A stretch of DNA of 64,000 bases from Acidocella aminolytica 101 = DSM 11237. Lineage in GTDB: Bacteria > Pseudomonadota > Alphaproteobacteria > Acetobacterales > Acetobacteraceae. How positions within the stretch are numbered: position 1 is the stretch's first letter; every line of letters starts with the position of its first letter. Shown one piece after another: positions 28,512-38,300 of the stretch. A program made the position numbers and the translations under genes. The stretch lies in the NCBI RefSeq assembly GCF_900129125.1, contig NZ_FQVJ01000003.1:124001-188000 (forward strand). Direction: 5' to 3'. Below the pieces are notes generated by a model. That model ran no database searches. It saw only the letters and a program-made list of their open reading frames with translations, and had not been told where the DNA came from.

Positions 28512-29100
28512 ATTCCGTATTATCAGTTGGAATTTACGGCATACGATCGGCGCCGGGGCCGTTCAGGTGAGCGAATTGATCGCGCAGACACGGCCGGATC
28601 TCATGTTGATGCAGGAAGTGGAAGAGACCATGGCGGCGCTTCCCGCGCAGCTTGGCGGAAACTATACACGCATCGCCCTACCTGGCCGGCACCATGGCCT
28701 CGCCGCCTGGAGCCCGCACGACTTCACCGCGCAGCCAGGGGGATTGGATTTACAACCGGGTCTGATCGTTCGCCGCGTCTGCCAACTCCTGGAATGCGGG
28801 GGCTTCACGGTGGCGAATGTGCATTTGTCGCATGGCCAATGGCTCAACCGTCGTCAGCTCCGCCGAATCGCGGCGCAAATGCCCGAGCGGGCGGCGATAT
28901 TGGGGGATTGCAATATGATCGGCGCGCCATTCCTGCCCGGCTTCGCAGATGTAGGAGCGCGTATCGCCACGCATCGCATGAGCGGTATGGTGCCCTTGCG
29001 GCTGGACCGATGCTTTTTGCGTGGAGTTGACTGCCTGTACGCCACAGTACTCCCCCGAGGCGCCTCTGATCACCATCCATTGTTGGTGGATGTTAGGTGA
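28501..29100 (+). CDS. endonuclease/exonuclease/phosphatase (EEP) family protein
   Basis: A 199-residue protein with EEP-fold motifs: ISWNLRH at the start, LMLMQEVE (metal-binding Glu), VANVHLSHGQW, LGDCNMIG (Asp/Asn pair) and ASDHHPLLVD at the end. It is short for the family but all active-site blocks are there. The 11-base overlap with the PLD gene argues for one operon and, as with E. coli YbhP, a role linked to phospholipid head groups rather than DNA; that role is inferred. Confidence 0.85.
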   Translation: MADKFRIISWNLRHTIGAGAVQVSELIAQTRPDLMLMQEVEETMAALPAQLGGNYTRIALPGRHHGLAAWSPHDFTAQPGGLDLQPGLIVRRVCQLLECGGFTVANVHLSHGQWLNRRQLRRIAAQMPERAAILGDCNMIGAPFLPGFADVGARIATHRMSGMVPLRLDRCFLRGVDCLYATVLPRGASDHHPLLVDVR

Positions 29101-29520
29101 GTAAGCGCTGATTGCCGGCATTATCGAGGTGGCGATCCCCGCAGCCGATGCGGGTGCTGCCAGATTTCTGGGCTTTTATGCCCTGCGCGGTAGCTGGTAC
29201 CCTTAAAAGTGTCGCGCTTATTGGCAACTTTCGGGGTAGGAGATTAATGACCAGATGGGACAATACCGGAAATTGTGCTCTGGAGAGTCCGTGATCGTAA
29301 GCTTCCAGTGGTGACGGCGGCTTCGTCGGCAACCGCCCCACCCCACGGCGTAGGGAAGCTTCCTGCCTAAGCTCCAGAGCAGTTGGTCAAAGCGTTAGGA
29401 TATCAGAATTCTCTCGTTATATGGCGCTCAAAGGCGCCATTTTAAAGCCAAAAACTCAAGACAAAGTGCAGCGCTTAACTCGCATTTGCCTGCACATTGT
29501 CAAACTTTGGCAAGGAGCTT
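29101..29520. other. intergenic region downstream of the EEP gene
   Basis: About 420 bases without a supported gene; short frames on both strands lack start signals or family features. It contains small GC-rich hairpins and the terminator-like element described separately. Confidence 0.5.
29421..29443 (+). terminator. possible intrinsic terminator
   Basis: Seven-base-pair stem ATGGCGC/GCGCCAT (29421-29427 with 29434-29440), loop of six, followed by TTT on the plus strand. It could end the cls-EEP transcript about 320 bases after its last stop; weak. Confidence 0.4.
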
Positions 29521-30210
29521 CTACCAAGGGACAGTCTCCCCCTTGTAATTGAAAAACCGAAGCCCGGGCTGTCCGTGCCGCGCGGCTAGTGCATCAACAA
29601 CGCCCGGAATGCTCTCTTGGATTCCAAGGGTCGCGCCGTCGCCTCCCATGTCGGTGCGGACCCATCCCGGATCAACTAACGCAAGGCTACGTCCACCCTC
29701 TGCATGTCGAACCGCATAAGAGCGCATGAGGGTGTTCAGCGCAGCTTTGCTGGCCCGATAAACTTCCCACCCACCCGTCTGATTGAGGGCTACACTGCCC
29801 AAGCTCGACGACATGACGCCAATAGTGCCACCCGGACGGACCAAAGTTCCCAAGGTTTCAACGACGCGCATTGGGCTGAGCGCGTTGGTTGCCATGATAC
29901 GGATGAACTCCTCAGTCGAAACTTTGTCGACACGATCGCCAGGCCCGTTTGCGACGGCGGCATTGACAAACAGGAGATCCAACTCAAGGCCCGACAGTCG
30001 CCGTTTCAGCGCCGCAATCGCATCAACGTCATTCATGTCGAGTTGCTCAAGAGTCAGCCGGCAGGAAGACGTTTCGGCCAGCTTTTGCAAGTCGTGTGTC
30101 CCTGACGCGCGCGCTGTTGCAATAACATTCCAGTTACGTTGCAACCATTCCCGTGCGAGCGCTAAACCTAGGCCCCGCGATGCGCCGATGATGAGGACGG
30201 TAGATGTCAT
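29521..30210 (-). CDS. short-chain dehydrogenase/reductase
   Basis: Classical SDR of 229 residues: nucleotide loop GASRGLGLALA, NAAVANG after strand 4, catalytic serine in MSSSLGSVA and YRASKAAL (YxxxK). It resembles C-factor/sniffer-type SDRs. ATG 30210 is chosen because AAGGATC precedes it at normal spacing; the frame runs on upstream through the intergenic region. It is divergent from a TetR regulator, with a perfect palindrome between them, so it is very likely that regulator's target. Confidence 0.9.
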   Translation of the reverse strand: MTSTVLIIGASRGLGLALAREWLQRNWNVIATARASGTHDLQKLAETSSCRLTLEQLDMNDVDAIAALKRRLSGLELDLLFVNAAVANGPGDRVDKVSTEEFIRIMATNALSPMRVVETLGTLVRPGGTIGVMSSSLGSVALNQTGGWEVYRASKAALNTLMRSYAVRHAEGGRSLALVDPGWVRTDMGGDGATLGIQESIPGVVDALAARHGQPGLRFFNYKGETVPW

Positions 30211-30256
30211 GGTAATGATCCTTCTTTGACTTGAAATTCGGGAGACCACTAAGATA

Positions 30257-30270
30257 TGAAGAATTCTTCA
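30257..30270. promoter_or_regulatory. 14-bp perfect palindrome, putative TetR operator
   Basis: TGAAGAATTCTTCA reads identically on both strands and lies in the 76-base gap between the divergent SDR and TetR genes. Position and symmetry fit an operator repressing both genes. Confidence 0.65.
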
Positions 30271-30286
30271 GTTTAGGGATTCGCTT

Positions 30287-30955
30287 TTGCCGCTTTCGCC
30301 TCCTGATACGCTAAAGCCTCGGAAAGCACCGCGTCAGACGCGCGCAGCGGTGACGCTCGACGCAATTTTTGAAGCAACCATTCAGGTTCTGTTGTCGGAA
30401 GGAGAGCGGCGTCTTACGACCACGCGCGTCGCTGAGCGGGCCGGCGTCTCAGTGGGAACGATGTATCAATATTACCCCCACAAGCAGGCTCTGCTTTATG
30501 CGGTGCTGCAGTCGCATCTCACGCACATCTCAGCCGCTATCGAAGCCGCGTGCTTAACAGCTCGGGGGCAAGGCGTGACCCATATGGGGGAGCTTCTTGT
30601 CCAAACGTTTCTCGATACGAAAATCGAAAGGCTTGATGTCACCAAAGCGCTTTATTTGATCGCCGAGGATCTGGACACGAGGTCACTTCTGGCGGCAACA
30701 ACCGAGCGGAACGTCGCGGCGGCGGCAAGCATGCTGGCGACAGCGTCCGACGCTCGCTTTGAAAATGTGCAGGCTGTGGCATTCACGTTGTTCTCTGCAA
30801 TTGCAGGAAGCACGCGCATCGTCTTCGAACGCGGCGTCTCGCTGCCGGCACTCAAAGAATTGCGTCGCGAGTTGACGCTGATGTGCCGATCCTATCTGCT
30901 GAACGCCTCTTTATCGGCGGTAGCGAGCGCAGAGCGTGCACACTCCGTCTCCTGA
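30287..30955 (+). CDS. TetR/AcrR family transcriptional regulator
   Basis: A 222-residue one-domain repressor. The N-terminal helix-turn-helix is plain (TTTRVAERAGVSVGTMYQYYPHKQALL, residues about 47-73); the C-terminal helices form the ligand pocket, ligand unknown. The start appears to be TTG 30287 with AGGGA (30275-30279) eight bases upstream; no ATG fits before the HTH. It is divergent from the SDR gene and likely controls it and itself through the palindrome between them. Confidence 0.88.
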   Translation: MPLSPPDTLKPRKAPRQTRAAVTLDAIFEATIQVLLSEGERRLTTTRVAERAGVSVGTMYQYYPHKQALLYAVLQSHLTHISAAIEAACLTARGQGVTHMGELLVQTFLDTKIERLDVTKALYLIAEDLDTRSLLAATTERNVAAAASMLATASDARFENVQAVAFTLFSAIAGSTRIVFERGVSLPALKELRRELTLMCRSYLLNASLSAVASAERAHSVS

Positions 30956-31132
30956 TCCCCCCTCCCCGCTCGCCAAAAGACCGCCGCTTCTTTCCATTGC
31001 CGAGGGCAGGATCGATCCAAAATGGCCTCTCACTGCCCGCCAAGGCGAGTCAAGACGCCGACGTTCACGGATATAATACATATGACGGTTTGGAACCCAG
31101 CCCGTCAGGCGGAAAGTTTTTTCGTTGGCTCG

Positions 31133-31531
31133 TTACCGTGAACCAAATCGCTGCTTCGCGGTCTCGGTAACCGGCGTATATATACTTACAAGCGTGCCTT
31201 CAGGATCTCGAAATTGCGCGGCACAGTTGCCCCAGGGCAGCATCTTCGGCGCGTGTACTACATCCACCTCCTCTTTCAGCCGAGCGAATTCGGATTCCAC
31301 GTTATCAACCCGGAGTTCGATGATAGCAGTACGATTAGCGGCAGGTTCGGCGCTTTGCTCCCTGAATAGCGCTACCGTCTCGGCACTGCCGAAAGCAAGC
31401 GTTGCCGCCGAAGTTACGATTTCAGCAAATACTGGCGCGAGCCAGTCGGCTTTTCGGTCCATTACCTTCTCATAGAAGCCGACCATGGCATTTATATCAG
31501 CAACGATCAGGCGCGTGGAGGCGAATTTCAT
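31133..31531 (-). CDS. VOC superfamily (glyoxalase/bleomycin-resistance-like) protein
   Basis: A 132-residue two-module beta-alpha-beta-beta-beta protein. Features are the opening FASTRLIVADINAMVGFYEKVM, IELRVDNVESEFARLKEE in the second module, and the ending FRDPEGTLVSIYTPV. Such proteins bind a metal and act on small electrophiles or sequester antibiotics; substrate unknown. It is divergent from a WYL-type regulator whose start lies about 100 bases away, suggesting control by it. Confidence 0.88.
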   Translation of the reverse strand: MKFASTRLIVADINAMVGFYEKVMDRKADWLAPVFAEIVTSAATLAFGSAETVALFREQSAEPAANRTAIIELRVDNVESEFARLKEEVDVVHAPKMLPWGNCAAQFRDPEGTLVSIYTPVTETAKQRFGSR

Positions 31532-31594
31532 GGCTTTTTCCTTTCGATTGGCCGCAATGCTTGCGCGGTGCTACCAAAGCTCTTGTCGCATAAG

Positions 31595-31620
31595 CCTGCT
31601 GACACCATCCTGGCAGCAGG
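31595..31620. promoter_or_regulatory. inverted repeat before the WYL regulator
   Basis: Seven-base arms CCTGCTG and CAGCAGG (31595-31601 and 31614-31620) with a 12-base spacer in the divergent VOC/WYL gap. The right arm contains part of the GCAGGAG ribosome-binding site of the regulator, so it could be an operator for autoregulation or an RNA hairpin that hides the site. Confidence 0.45.
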
Positions 31621-31632
31621 AGTAAGCATGCA

Positions 31633-32337
31633 ATGCGTAGGGCCGACCGTTTATTTCAGATCATCCAAATCCTCCGGCGATCGACCCGACCGGTGACGGC
31701 GGCCGCGCTGGCGGAAGAGCTTGAAATATCGAAGCGCACGGTCTACCGCGACGTTGCGGACCTGATAGGCCAGCGGGTTCCCATCGAGGGCGAGGCAGGC
31801 TTGGGTTATCTGCTTGCTTCCGATTACGACATGCCGCCCCTTATGCTGACGTCTGATGAGATTGAGGCTGTGATGCTTGGCGCTCAATGGGTCGCGGGCC
31901 GCTCCGACAAAGTTCTTTCCAGCGCGGCCCGCGATGTGGTTGCAAAGATCGCTGCCGTCGTTCCCGAGCATATGCGCCCCTTCATCATCGAGCCGACCGT
32001 GGGCGTAAAACCGATGATCCGATTACAGGAGGATAATGTCGATACCTCGATGCTTAGATCAGCGATCCGCAAGAGTTTGAAACTGCGGCTGCGCTATCGG
32101 TCGGAGACTGGCGAGGAAACCGAGAGAACGGTATGGCCGGTGATCCTGGGGTATACGGAGACCTACCGTCTGCTGGTCGCTTGGTGCGAGTTGCGTCAAA
32201 GCTTCCGACATTTCCGCACTGAACGGATCGTCGAAGTGACGATGCTCAATGAACTCAACGGCCTGCGCCAGGGTGAATTACGTCGACGCTGGCAACTGTG
32301 GCGTGAGGCAAACGTCCGCTTCTCTATAACGGCTTGA
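31633..32337 (+). CDS. YafY-type HTH/WYL-domain transcriptional regulator
   Basis: A 234-residue regulator. The N-terminal winged helix (LFQIIQILRRS, then VTAAALAEELEISKRTVYRDVADL) is of the DeoR/HTH_11 type. The rest is a WYL domain that senses a ligand or nucleic acid; the usual W-Y-L triplet is altered around VWPVILGYTETYRLLVAWCELRQSFRHFRTERI. It is divergent from the VOC gene and most likely regulates it. Confidence 0.9.
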   Translation: MRRADRLFQIIQILRRSTRPVTAAALAEELEISKRTVYRDVADLIGQRVPIEGEAGLGYLLASDYDMPPLMLTSDEIEAVMLGAQWVAGRSDKVLSSAARDVVAKIAAVVPEHMRPFIIEPTVGVKPMIRLQEDNVDTSMLRSAIRKSLKLRLRYRSETGEETERTVWPVILGYTETYRLLVAWCELRQSFRHFRTERIVEVTMLNELNGLRQGELRRRWQLWREANVRFSITA

Positions 32338-32476
32338 GTCAAGGCCAATTGATACCTGCATACGGCTTCATTCCCTGGCTTGGGTCTATACTGGCCGGAG
32401 GCTGCCCCACGAGGCTCTTACTTCTCTTCGAGGTCGGCACGTGGGCCGCCTCATGATGGGGTAAGAAAGCTTTTCT

Positions 32477-33237
32477 TTATGCGGGGTTAGAACAGGGATC
32501 GTCTGTTCCGTGAATGATGAGGATCGCGCCTGAATAGAAGCCAGCCTGGCGCGGCGGTCACCGGCAACAGCCATCGCAGCGAGCTACCGCCCGAAGCCAC
32601 CAGGAACATAGCCACGACGAATCTCCTTCATGATGAGCGTGCGATAGTCTTCTTCATCGAACGGGTAAGCAGTGTCAGCGATGCGCCGTGCGAAGGCAAT
32701 GCCATGCGACAGATAGCATGCTTCATCTGAGGCCGGATCAGGCGAGGGACGCAGCATGAGCCCCATGATATCGGGGGCCGTTTGCGGCATAGCTGGATTA
32801 CCGGTGCCAGACATGATTGAGGTGAGCGAGAGAACGCGCGCTGGATGCTCGCTCGCCAGTATTTGTGCGATCATACCTTACATCGACCGGCCAACGATAT
32901 GGGCTTGTCTGATGGACAGAGCATCGAGCAATCCAATAGCATCATTGGCCATGTCGGCTAGCGTATAGGGTACGTTCGGTCGGCTGCCCGCTGTGACCTG
33001 ACGCATCAACGATGAATAACCCGGCAATCCAAGATGGGAAAAATCCGCTGAACGTCCTGCATCACGATTATCGAACCGGATCACACGATAGCCCTGTTTC
33101 GCCAGCATTCCGCAGAATGAAGACCTCCAGCGAATCATCTGTGTGCCGAGGCCCGAGATCAGAAGAATTGCCTCGTCAGTTTCCTCACCAGAACTCTCAT
33201 AGGCCAGATCTGTGCCGTTGGCATTCAGGCTATTCAT
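32477..33237 (-). pseudogene. alpha/beta hydrolase, inactivated by two stops and a frameshift
   Basis: Reads as one hydrolase if three lesions are ignored. The first part (from ATG 33237) has LISGLGTQMIRW and FDNRDAGRSADF. It stops with TAA (32878-32880) exactly inside the nucleophile elbow: GRSM-stop-G where GRSMGG is expected. The same frame resumes with MIAQILASEHPARV and is stopped again by TAG (32584-32586) at PGGFGR-stop-LAA, where Gln is usual. A one-base deletion near 32533 then moves ILIIHGTDDP into another frame. The catalytic acid region is thus also lost from the frame. A genuine decayed gene, not a single sequencing error. Confidence 0.88.
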
Positions 33238-33375
33238 GACATGCTCCGTCGAACCGACCCCGTGCTACAGTCCGCGAGAACTTCAGTCCAGAATGTCAAA
33301 CTGAATGGCCAAATACTGTCCGACTGCTATGGTTCGGAATATGAAAGAAACAGGCATTATCCCACCGGAATATGC

Positions 33376-35373
33376 CTATTGTGATGGCAAACTCTCGGCC
33401 GCCTTGACCTGAAGCATCTCTGTAACCGATGCACCATTCGCATCGATGACGCGCAGATGGTAGAAGCCAGGTCCAGAAGGCACGAAGTGCGCGCTGCGTA
33501 AAGCTGGAACAGAATTTAGCGGTACGCCGTCGATTAAAAACGTGAGAGGACGTACACCGCCAATGACGCGAAGCCTAATCGGCCCGATATCCGCGAGGAC
33601 TGCATGCGGAGGCGGATAGGCCATGGTGAGCGGTGTCTTTTGTTGCACCGCCACCAGGCTGAGAGGCTTGGCCGGAGGCAAAACCTGGCGCGGATAGATC
33701 TTTAAAAGCCCGAAAGTTGAGGCCAGAATTGGTACCGCGCGGCCGATTGCGGCGGCGCCTGGTAGCGCGCCGCCATCTGGCTGGCCAGTCCAGACAATGA
33801 CGACATGACGCCGGTCGAAGCCGATTGCCCAGTCATCGCGGTTTCCAGCGCTCGTTCCGGTTTTCCAGGCAATGCCCTTGGCCAAATAACCAGGCAGCGG
33901 TCGGGTCAGAATATTGGCGACCTCATCAGCAATGTCTGCGCTCAATAGCCGCGCGCAGACCTGCTTTTGGCCGTAGATAAAGTGCAGTGGTTCGACACAG
34001 CCATCTGTTGCCAACCCAGCATAAAGCGCGCCGAGTTGACGCATGGTGAGCCCGTCGCCACCCAGTATAACGGGCAGGCTGGGCTCGGCCCCGTGAGGCA
34101 ATGCCAACGGCACACCGACAGAGTTCAACGCGGACCAGAAGCGCGCCGCGCCGTAGCGGTTCAGCAAGGCTACAGCGGGAAGATTGAGCGAACGGCGCAG
34201 CGCCGTGGCGGTGCTTACCGTGCCCATGAAGCTATGCGTGAAATCTTCCGGGCCATAGGCCGAAAAATCATGGGGCAGATCATACAGCAAGGTACGCGGC
34301 CCAGCATAACCCTCTGCAAAAGCAAGGCCGTAGAGAAACGGTTTCAGCGCCGAGCCTGGCGAGCGAATTGCCTGGGAGAGATCAATAAAACCCGCGCGTG
34401 GGAGGTTGCCGGGATCACCAAGGTAGGCGGCACGAACCATGCGCGTTTTGGCATTGATGATGAGAATGGCAAGGGACTCGGCTGGCCGCATCGTGGTGAG
34501 GATATTGCCCGCAAGCCGTGCGAGCGCAGCGTTTAGTGCCGGGTTCAGCGTTGTGCGCGTGTTTGTAGCGAGGCCGATCGTAAGCTGGGGTGTCTGGCGC
34601 GGCAGAGTTTGCCAATGGCGAGGGACGGGCTCGGCTTCTGCCTGGGTGGCAGTGGCGGCGTTGATTACGCCTTCTCGCGCGGCCTGCGCAAGGATGCGGT
34701 TGCGCGCGCGCCGGGCGGCCTGCGGGTACAAATCTGGCCGCAATGCCTCGGGACGGCGGCAAAGGGCAATCAGCAGTGCCACCTGCGCGGGGTCCAGGCT
34801 GCGTGGCGAAACACCAAACCAAAGGCGCGAGGCTGCTGTGACGCCGGTAATACTGCCGCCAAACGGCGCCAGGGAGAGCCACATGCTAAGAATTTGATTC
34901 TTGGAGTAATGTTCAGTCAGAGAGATGGCTTGTAGTGCTTCGCGCAGCTTTACCTCAAAGGTGCGCGGCGCCGGATGTAAAAGGCGGACCACCTCCATGG
35001 TGAGCGTGGAGGCACCAGACACAACATGGCCGGTAGCCGCAAATTGCGCTGTGGCTCGTAGGATCGCCACTGGATCAACGCCGGGGTTATACCAGAAGCG
35101 CTTATCCTCAATGCGGACAAGCATGTGAAGCATCAGCGGATTGACCGCCGCGGCAGGGGTTGCGAATTTCCACTCTCCCGTTGCATCTGGGAAATAAGCA
35201 ATAGGCGTACCATCTTCCCCATCGATAATCCGCCCTTGGTCCTTCAGCCGGGCAAGGCTGGGCGGGAATAGATACGCCACCAGAGCGATAAGCACTGCGC
35301 CCGCTGCCAAAATGAGAGGCGCCCGCCAGGCGACCGCCTTAAGGTGCCTTGGTTTGAGGCGCATTGCTGGCAT
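33376..35373 (-). CDS. pbpC: penicillin-binding protein 1C
   Basis: Bifunctional class A PBP of 665 residues. An N-terminal membrane anchor (about 15-36) is followed by a GT51 transglycosylase domain with catalytic Glu in IEDKRF (E89) and a transpeptidase domain with SALK (S341 nucleophile, K344) and KTGT (504-507). A C-terminal BiPBP_C domain ends the protein, as in E. coli PbpC. It acts in periplasmic peptidoglycan synthesis. The start overlaps the end of the upstream alpha-2-macroglobulin gene by 35 bases (or 26 if the later ATG at 35364 is used), so the two are co-expressed, the arrangement known from E. coli yfhM-pbpC. Confidence 0.96.
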   Translation of the reverse strand: MPAMRLKPRHLKAVAWRAPLILAAGAVLIALVAYLFPPSLARLKDQGRIIDGEDGTPIAYFPDATGEWKFATPAAAVNPLMLHMLVRIEDKRFWYNPGVDPVAILRATAQFAATGHVVSGASTLTMEVVRLLHPAPRTFEVKLREALQAISLTEHYSKNQILSMWLSLAPFGGSITGVTAASRLWFGVSPRSLDPAQVALLIALCRRPEALRPDLYPQAARRARNRILAQAAREGVINAATATQAEAEPVPRHWQTLPRQTPQLTIGLATNTRTTLNPALNAALARLAGNILTTMRPAESLAILIINAKTRMVRAAYLGDPGNLPRAGFIDLSQAIRSPGSALKPFLYGLAFAEGYAGPRTLLYDLPHDFSAYGPEDFTHSFMGTVSTATALRRSLNLPAVALLNRYGAARFWSALNSVGVPLALPHGAEPSLPVILGGDGLTMRQLGALYAGLATDGCVEPLHFIYGQKQVCARLLSADIADEVANILTRPLPGYLAKGIAWKTGTSAGNRDDWAIGFDRRHVVIVWTGQPDGGALPGAAAIGRAVPILASTFGLLKIYPRQVLPPAKPLSLVAVQQKTPLTMAYPPPHAVLADIGPIRLRVIGGVRPLTFLIDGVPLNSVPALRSAHFVPSGPGFYHLRVIDANGASVTEMLQVKAAESLPSQ

Positions 35374-38300
35374 GGGCAGGCGGGGTAACGGGCGTGCCGG
35401 GCGGGAGCACAGCCACGTCGCTCGCCGCCGTTGTGCCGCGTTCGTCAGGATGGTTGAGATCGGCCAGCACAGCGCCCGGCAGGATGAAATGCCCTTGTGT
35501 CACGGCGCGTAGTTCGACGGCGGTGACAAACTCCTGTGTATATCCATTATCGGAACAATTGAGATCGGAACAGGGCGGGTAGAGTGTGAAGGCCGCCATG
35601 TACCGGTCATCAGCCGACGCCGTGGCATCGGGCGAAGTCAGGTCCGGTAGCCAGGATAGTTGCGTCTGGCCGCTGGAAATATTGCCTGCAAGTTCCCAGC
35701 CGGCGGGCAGCCCAGCGGTAAGAACAGCGTGGTGCGGTGTGCTATCGGTTGCCCGGCCGCTAATGACCATGATGAACACCGTGTTCTGGTCCAGACGCGA
35801 CACGTCGAGCGGCGTACCGTCCTTGGCGTAGAAGGCAATTTGCAGGCTCATGCCATTTGACGCGGCCTTGGCTGGCGTCACCGGGATGCCGGTGGTCGCT
35901 ATAACCACGGGCAAAGCGGTTTTCCCGTTATTGGTGATCGTGACGCTTTTGCCGATGCCCTGGACGATGGCGTGGCTACTCGTTGCCGCTTTGCCGTCGA
36001 TCGAAACCGAGAGAGTCTCTGGCTTGCCCCCAAAATCTGCCGCGGCAAGCCCCGCCGCTGCGAGTTCCTGGCTATTTAGTCTATCGGGCGAAAGGCCCCT
36101 GCCCGGCAAATTGGCCGCTAGGGAGGACCAAGTTTTCTGCATCAATCCTGTCTCGCGGATGATGGTGGGTACGGCCCAGGCGTCGCGCAGCGGTGTTCCA
36201 TAGCCGTCATTCCAGTCCTGGCCGCGCCACCAGAAATAACCGCCCCTGTTATGGGTGTTCAGTGCCGCATGGAGAGCCTGCATGGCCCTGTCAGGTTCGC
36301 CAATCATTGCCAGGGCAGCGCCCAACTGCGCGCGCGCAAGCGGATGCGTTACGTCACCGATATTTTTGTCCATGACGCGTATGGCCCCTGCCGGAGCCTG
36401 CCCGTCCAGTGCCAGAACGTAGGCCGCATAAATCTGCGCTTGCCCGGGCTCCGGATCATTATCAACTTCATGGCGCAGCCAGGAAAGCGCAGCCTTTAGC
36501 GGCGGATCTGGGATGTCAGCACCAGCTTTGCGCGCGCGCAGCAGGAAATCCGTTGCATAGGCGGTCAGCCAGGGCTGTGCTGAATCTTGCGAGGACCAGA
36601 GTCCAAAGGCGCCATCATAGCGCTGGTCGTCAAGAACGTTTTCAACCGCCTGCGCCAAGCGCCCTTGCGGGTCTGGCAAGGCAACCGCGCCAGTGAGCGC
36701 AGTGAGCGGCAGCCCACGGCTTACGCTCTCGTCCAGGAACGGCAGATTGCGCTCCTGCAGTGCCTGCAGAAAACCCGCGGGGTCAAAAGGAAGATGGTTC
36801 CCAAGTGTCATCACGGACTTGGCCGAACCGGGCACGAAGGGGCTAAGGTCGGGAGTCAGGGCCGCTTTCTGCCCTGGCGCAACCTCGGTATTGGTAAGCT
36901 GGGTAACGGCGGGCCGGACCAGATGCACCGAAATATTGCGCAGGCGCTGCTGCGAGTAGGCATCCGGACCGGCTACATCGAGCCTTATATGCCCGGTTCC
37001 GATGGCATTGGCGGCAATCTGCGTGTGCAGGACCTGGCGTGTGCCACGAGCAAGGTCGACGGGGAAAACTTTCCCACCGCTGATAGCACCTTTCGCCGCT
37101 ACAGTGACGGTGAAATGGCCTGAAGGTAGATCAAGGTCTTGCAGCATCACACCGATATTCGCCGTATCGCCGGGTGAGAGAAAGCGCGGCAGCAGCAAAT
37201 TCGCGATGAGCTTGTGACGGGAGATGATATCGGTCGCGGCAGAGCCCAGCGTATCTTCCTTCCAGGCTACGGCCATCAACCTAATTTTGCCGTTGAAGTC
37301 GGGCAGATGCATCACGAAGCGTGCCACACCATCCGGTCCGGCCTGGACGGGGCCAGCGAAAAGCGAGACGATTTTTTGTGGAATTGGCAGATTAGCTGGG
37401 CCGAAATCACCGCCGCCGCCAACATGCAAAACGGCTTGCATCCCCTGCGGCGGTCTGAGCAGCGCGCCGTAATCATCCCGTATATCGACGCCGAGCAATC
37501 GCTTACCGAAGAAATGGCCGAGCGGATCGGGCGATTGAAAATCGGTCAGGGATAAAATTCCCTCGTCCACGGCATCGAGGGTAACATAGGCGCCGGGTGT
37601 GGTCTTAACCTCGAACGTGACATCGCGGCCGGGCCGGTAGAGTGTCTTTACGTTAAAGGCGACGGGAAGTTCGTGCGTACCTGGGTTAAGGCCGAGCCAG
37701 ACCAGCCCGATTGCACGGTCGGGCGGTGTGGTAGCCGTAGCCGGGCGATAGAGTTGCACGATTGCATACGCGCCGGCTCCCCAGGAGGCGGAAACCGATA
37801 CTTTGACATTGGTGCCGCCTTTGGGAACGTCGAAATCGCGCGTGCTGATTACATGGTCATTGGCAAGTACGAGCACGGCCTTGCCCGAAAAGGGAGCACT
37901 GATATGCAGTTGCGCCACATCGCCGCCGTTATACGATTTCTTGTCACGGGTGACGGTCAGCCTGGTTGGCACATCCGGCTGGTTCGATGTGATCCAGCCG
38001 GAATAGAAAATAGTTGAACTCGCGGCGTAACCGCCTGAATGCTGGATCAGCCGTAGCCGGTAGCGCCCGTCCGGCAGCGCAGGCAGGACCAGGTGGTAAG
38101 GCTTGCCTGGGGTAATGGTAATTGTTTCGTTCAGGACATTGTGGTTGACATAGTTGTAGCGCCAGCTCGCGACCGAATCATTCCAGATCACGCCCCATTC
38201 ATAATCCTGCCGGACCAAGGAGAGGTCCGCCTGCATCGGCACGGGTTTGCCGTCTGGCGCGATGGCGGCGATGTCGAAAACCGGCTTGGTGCCGCTATTG

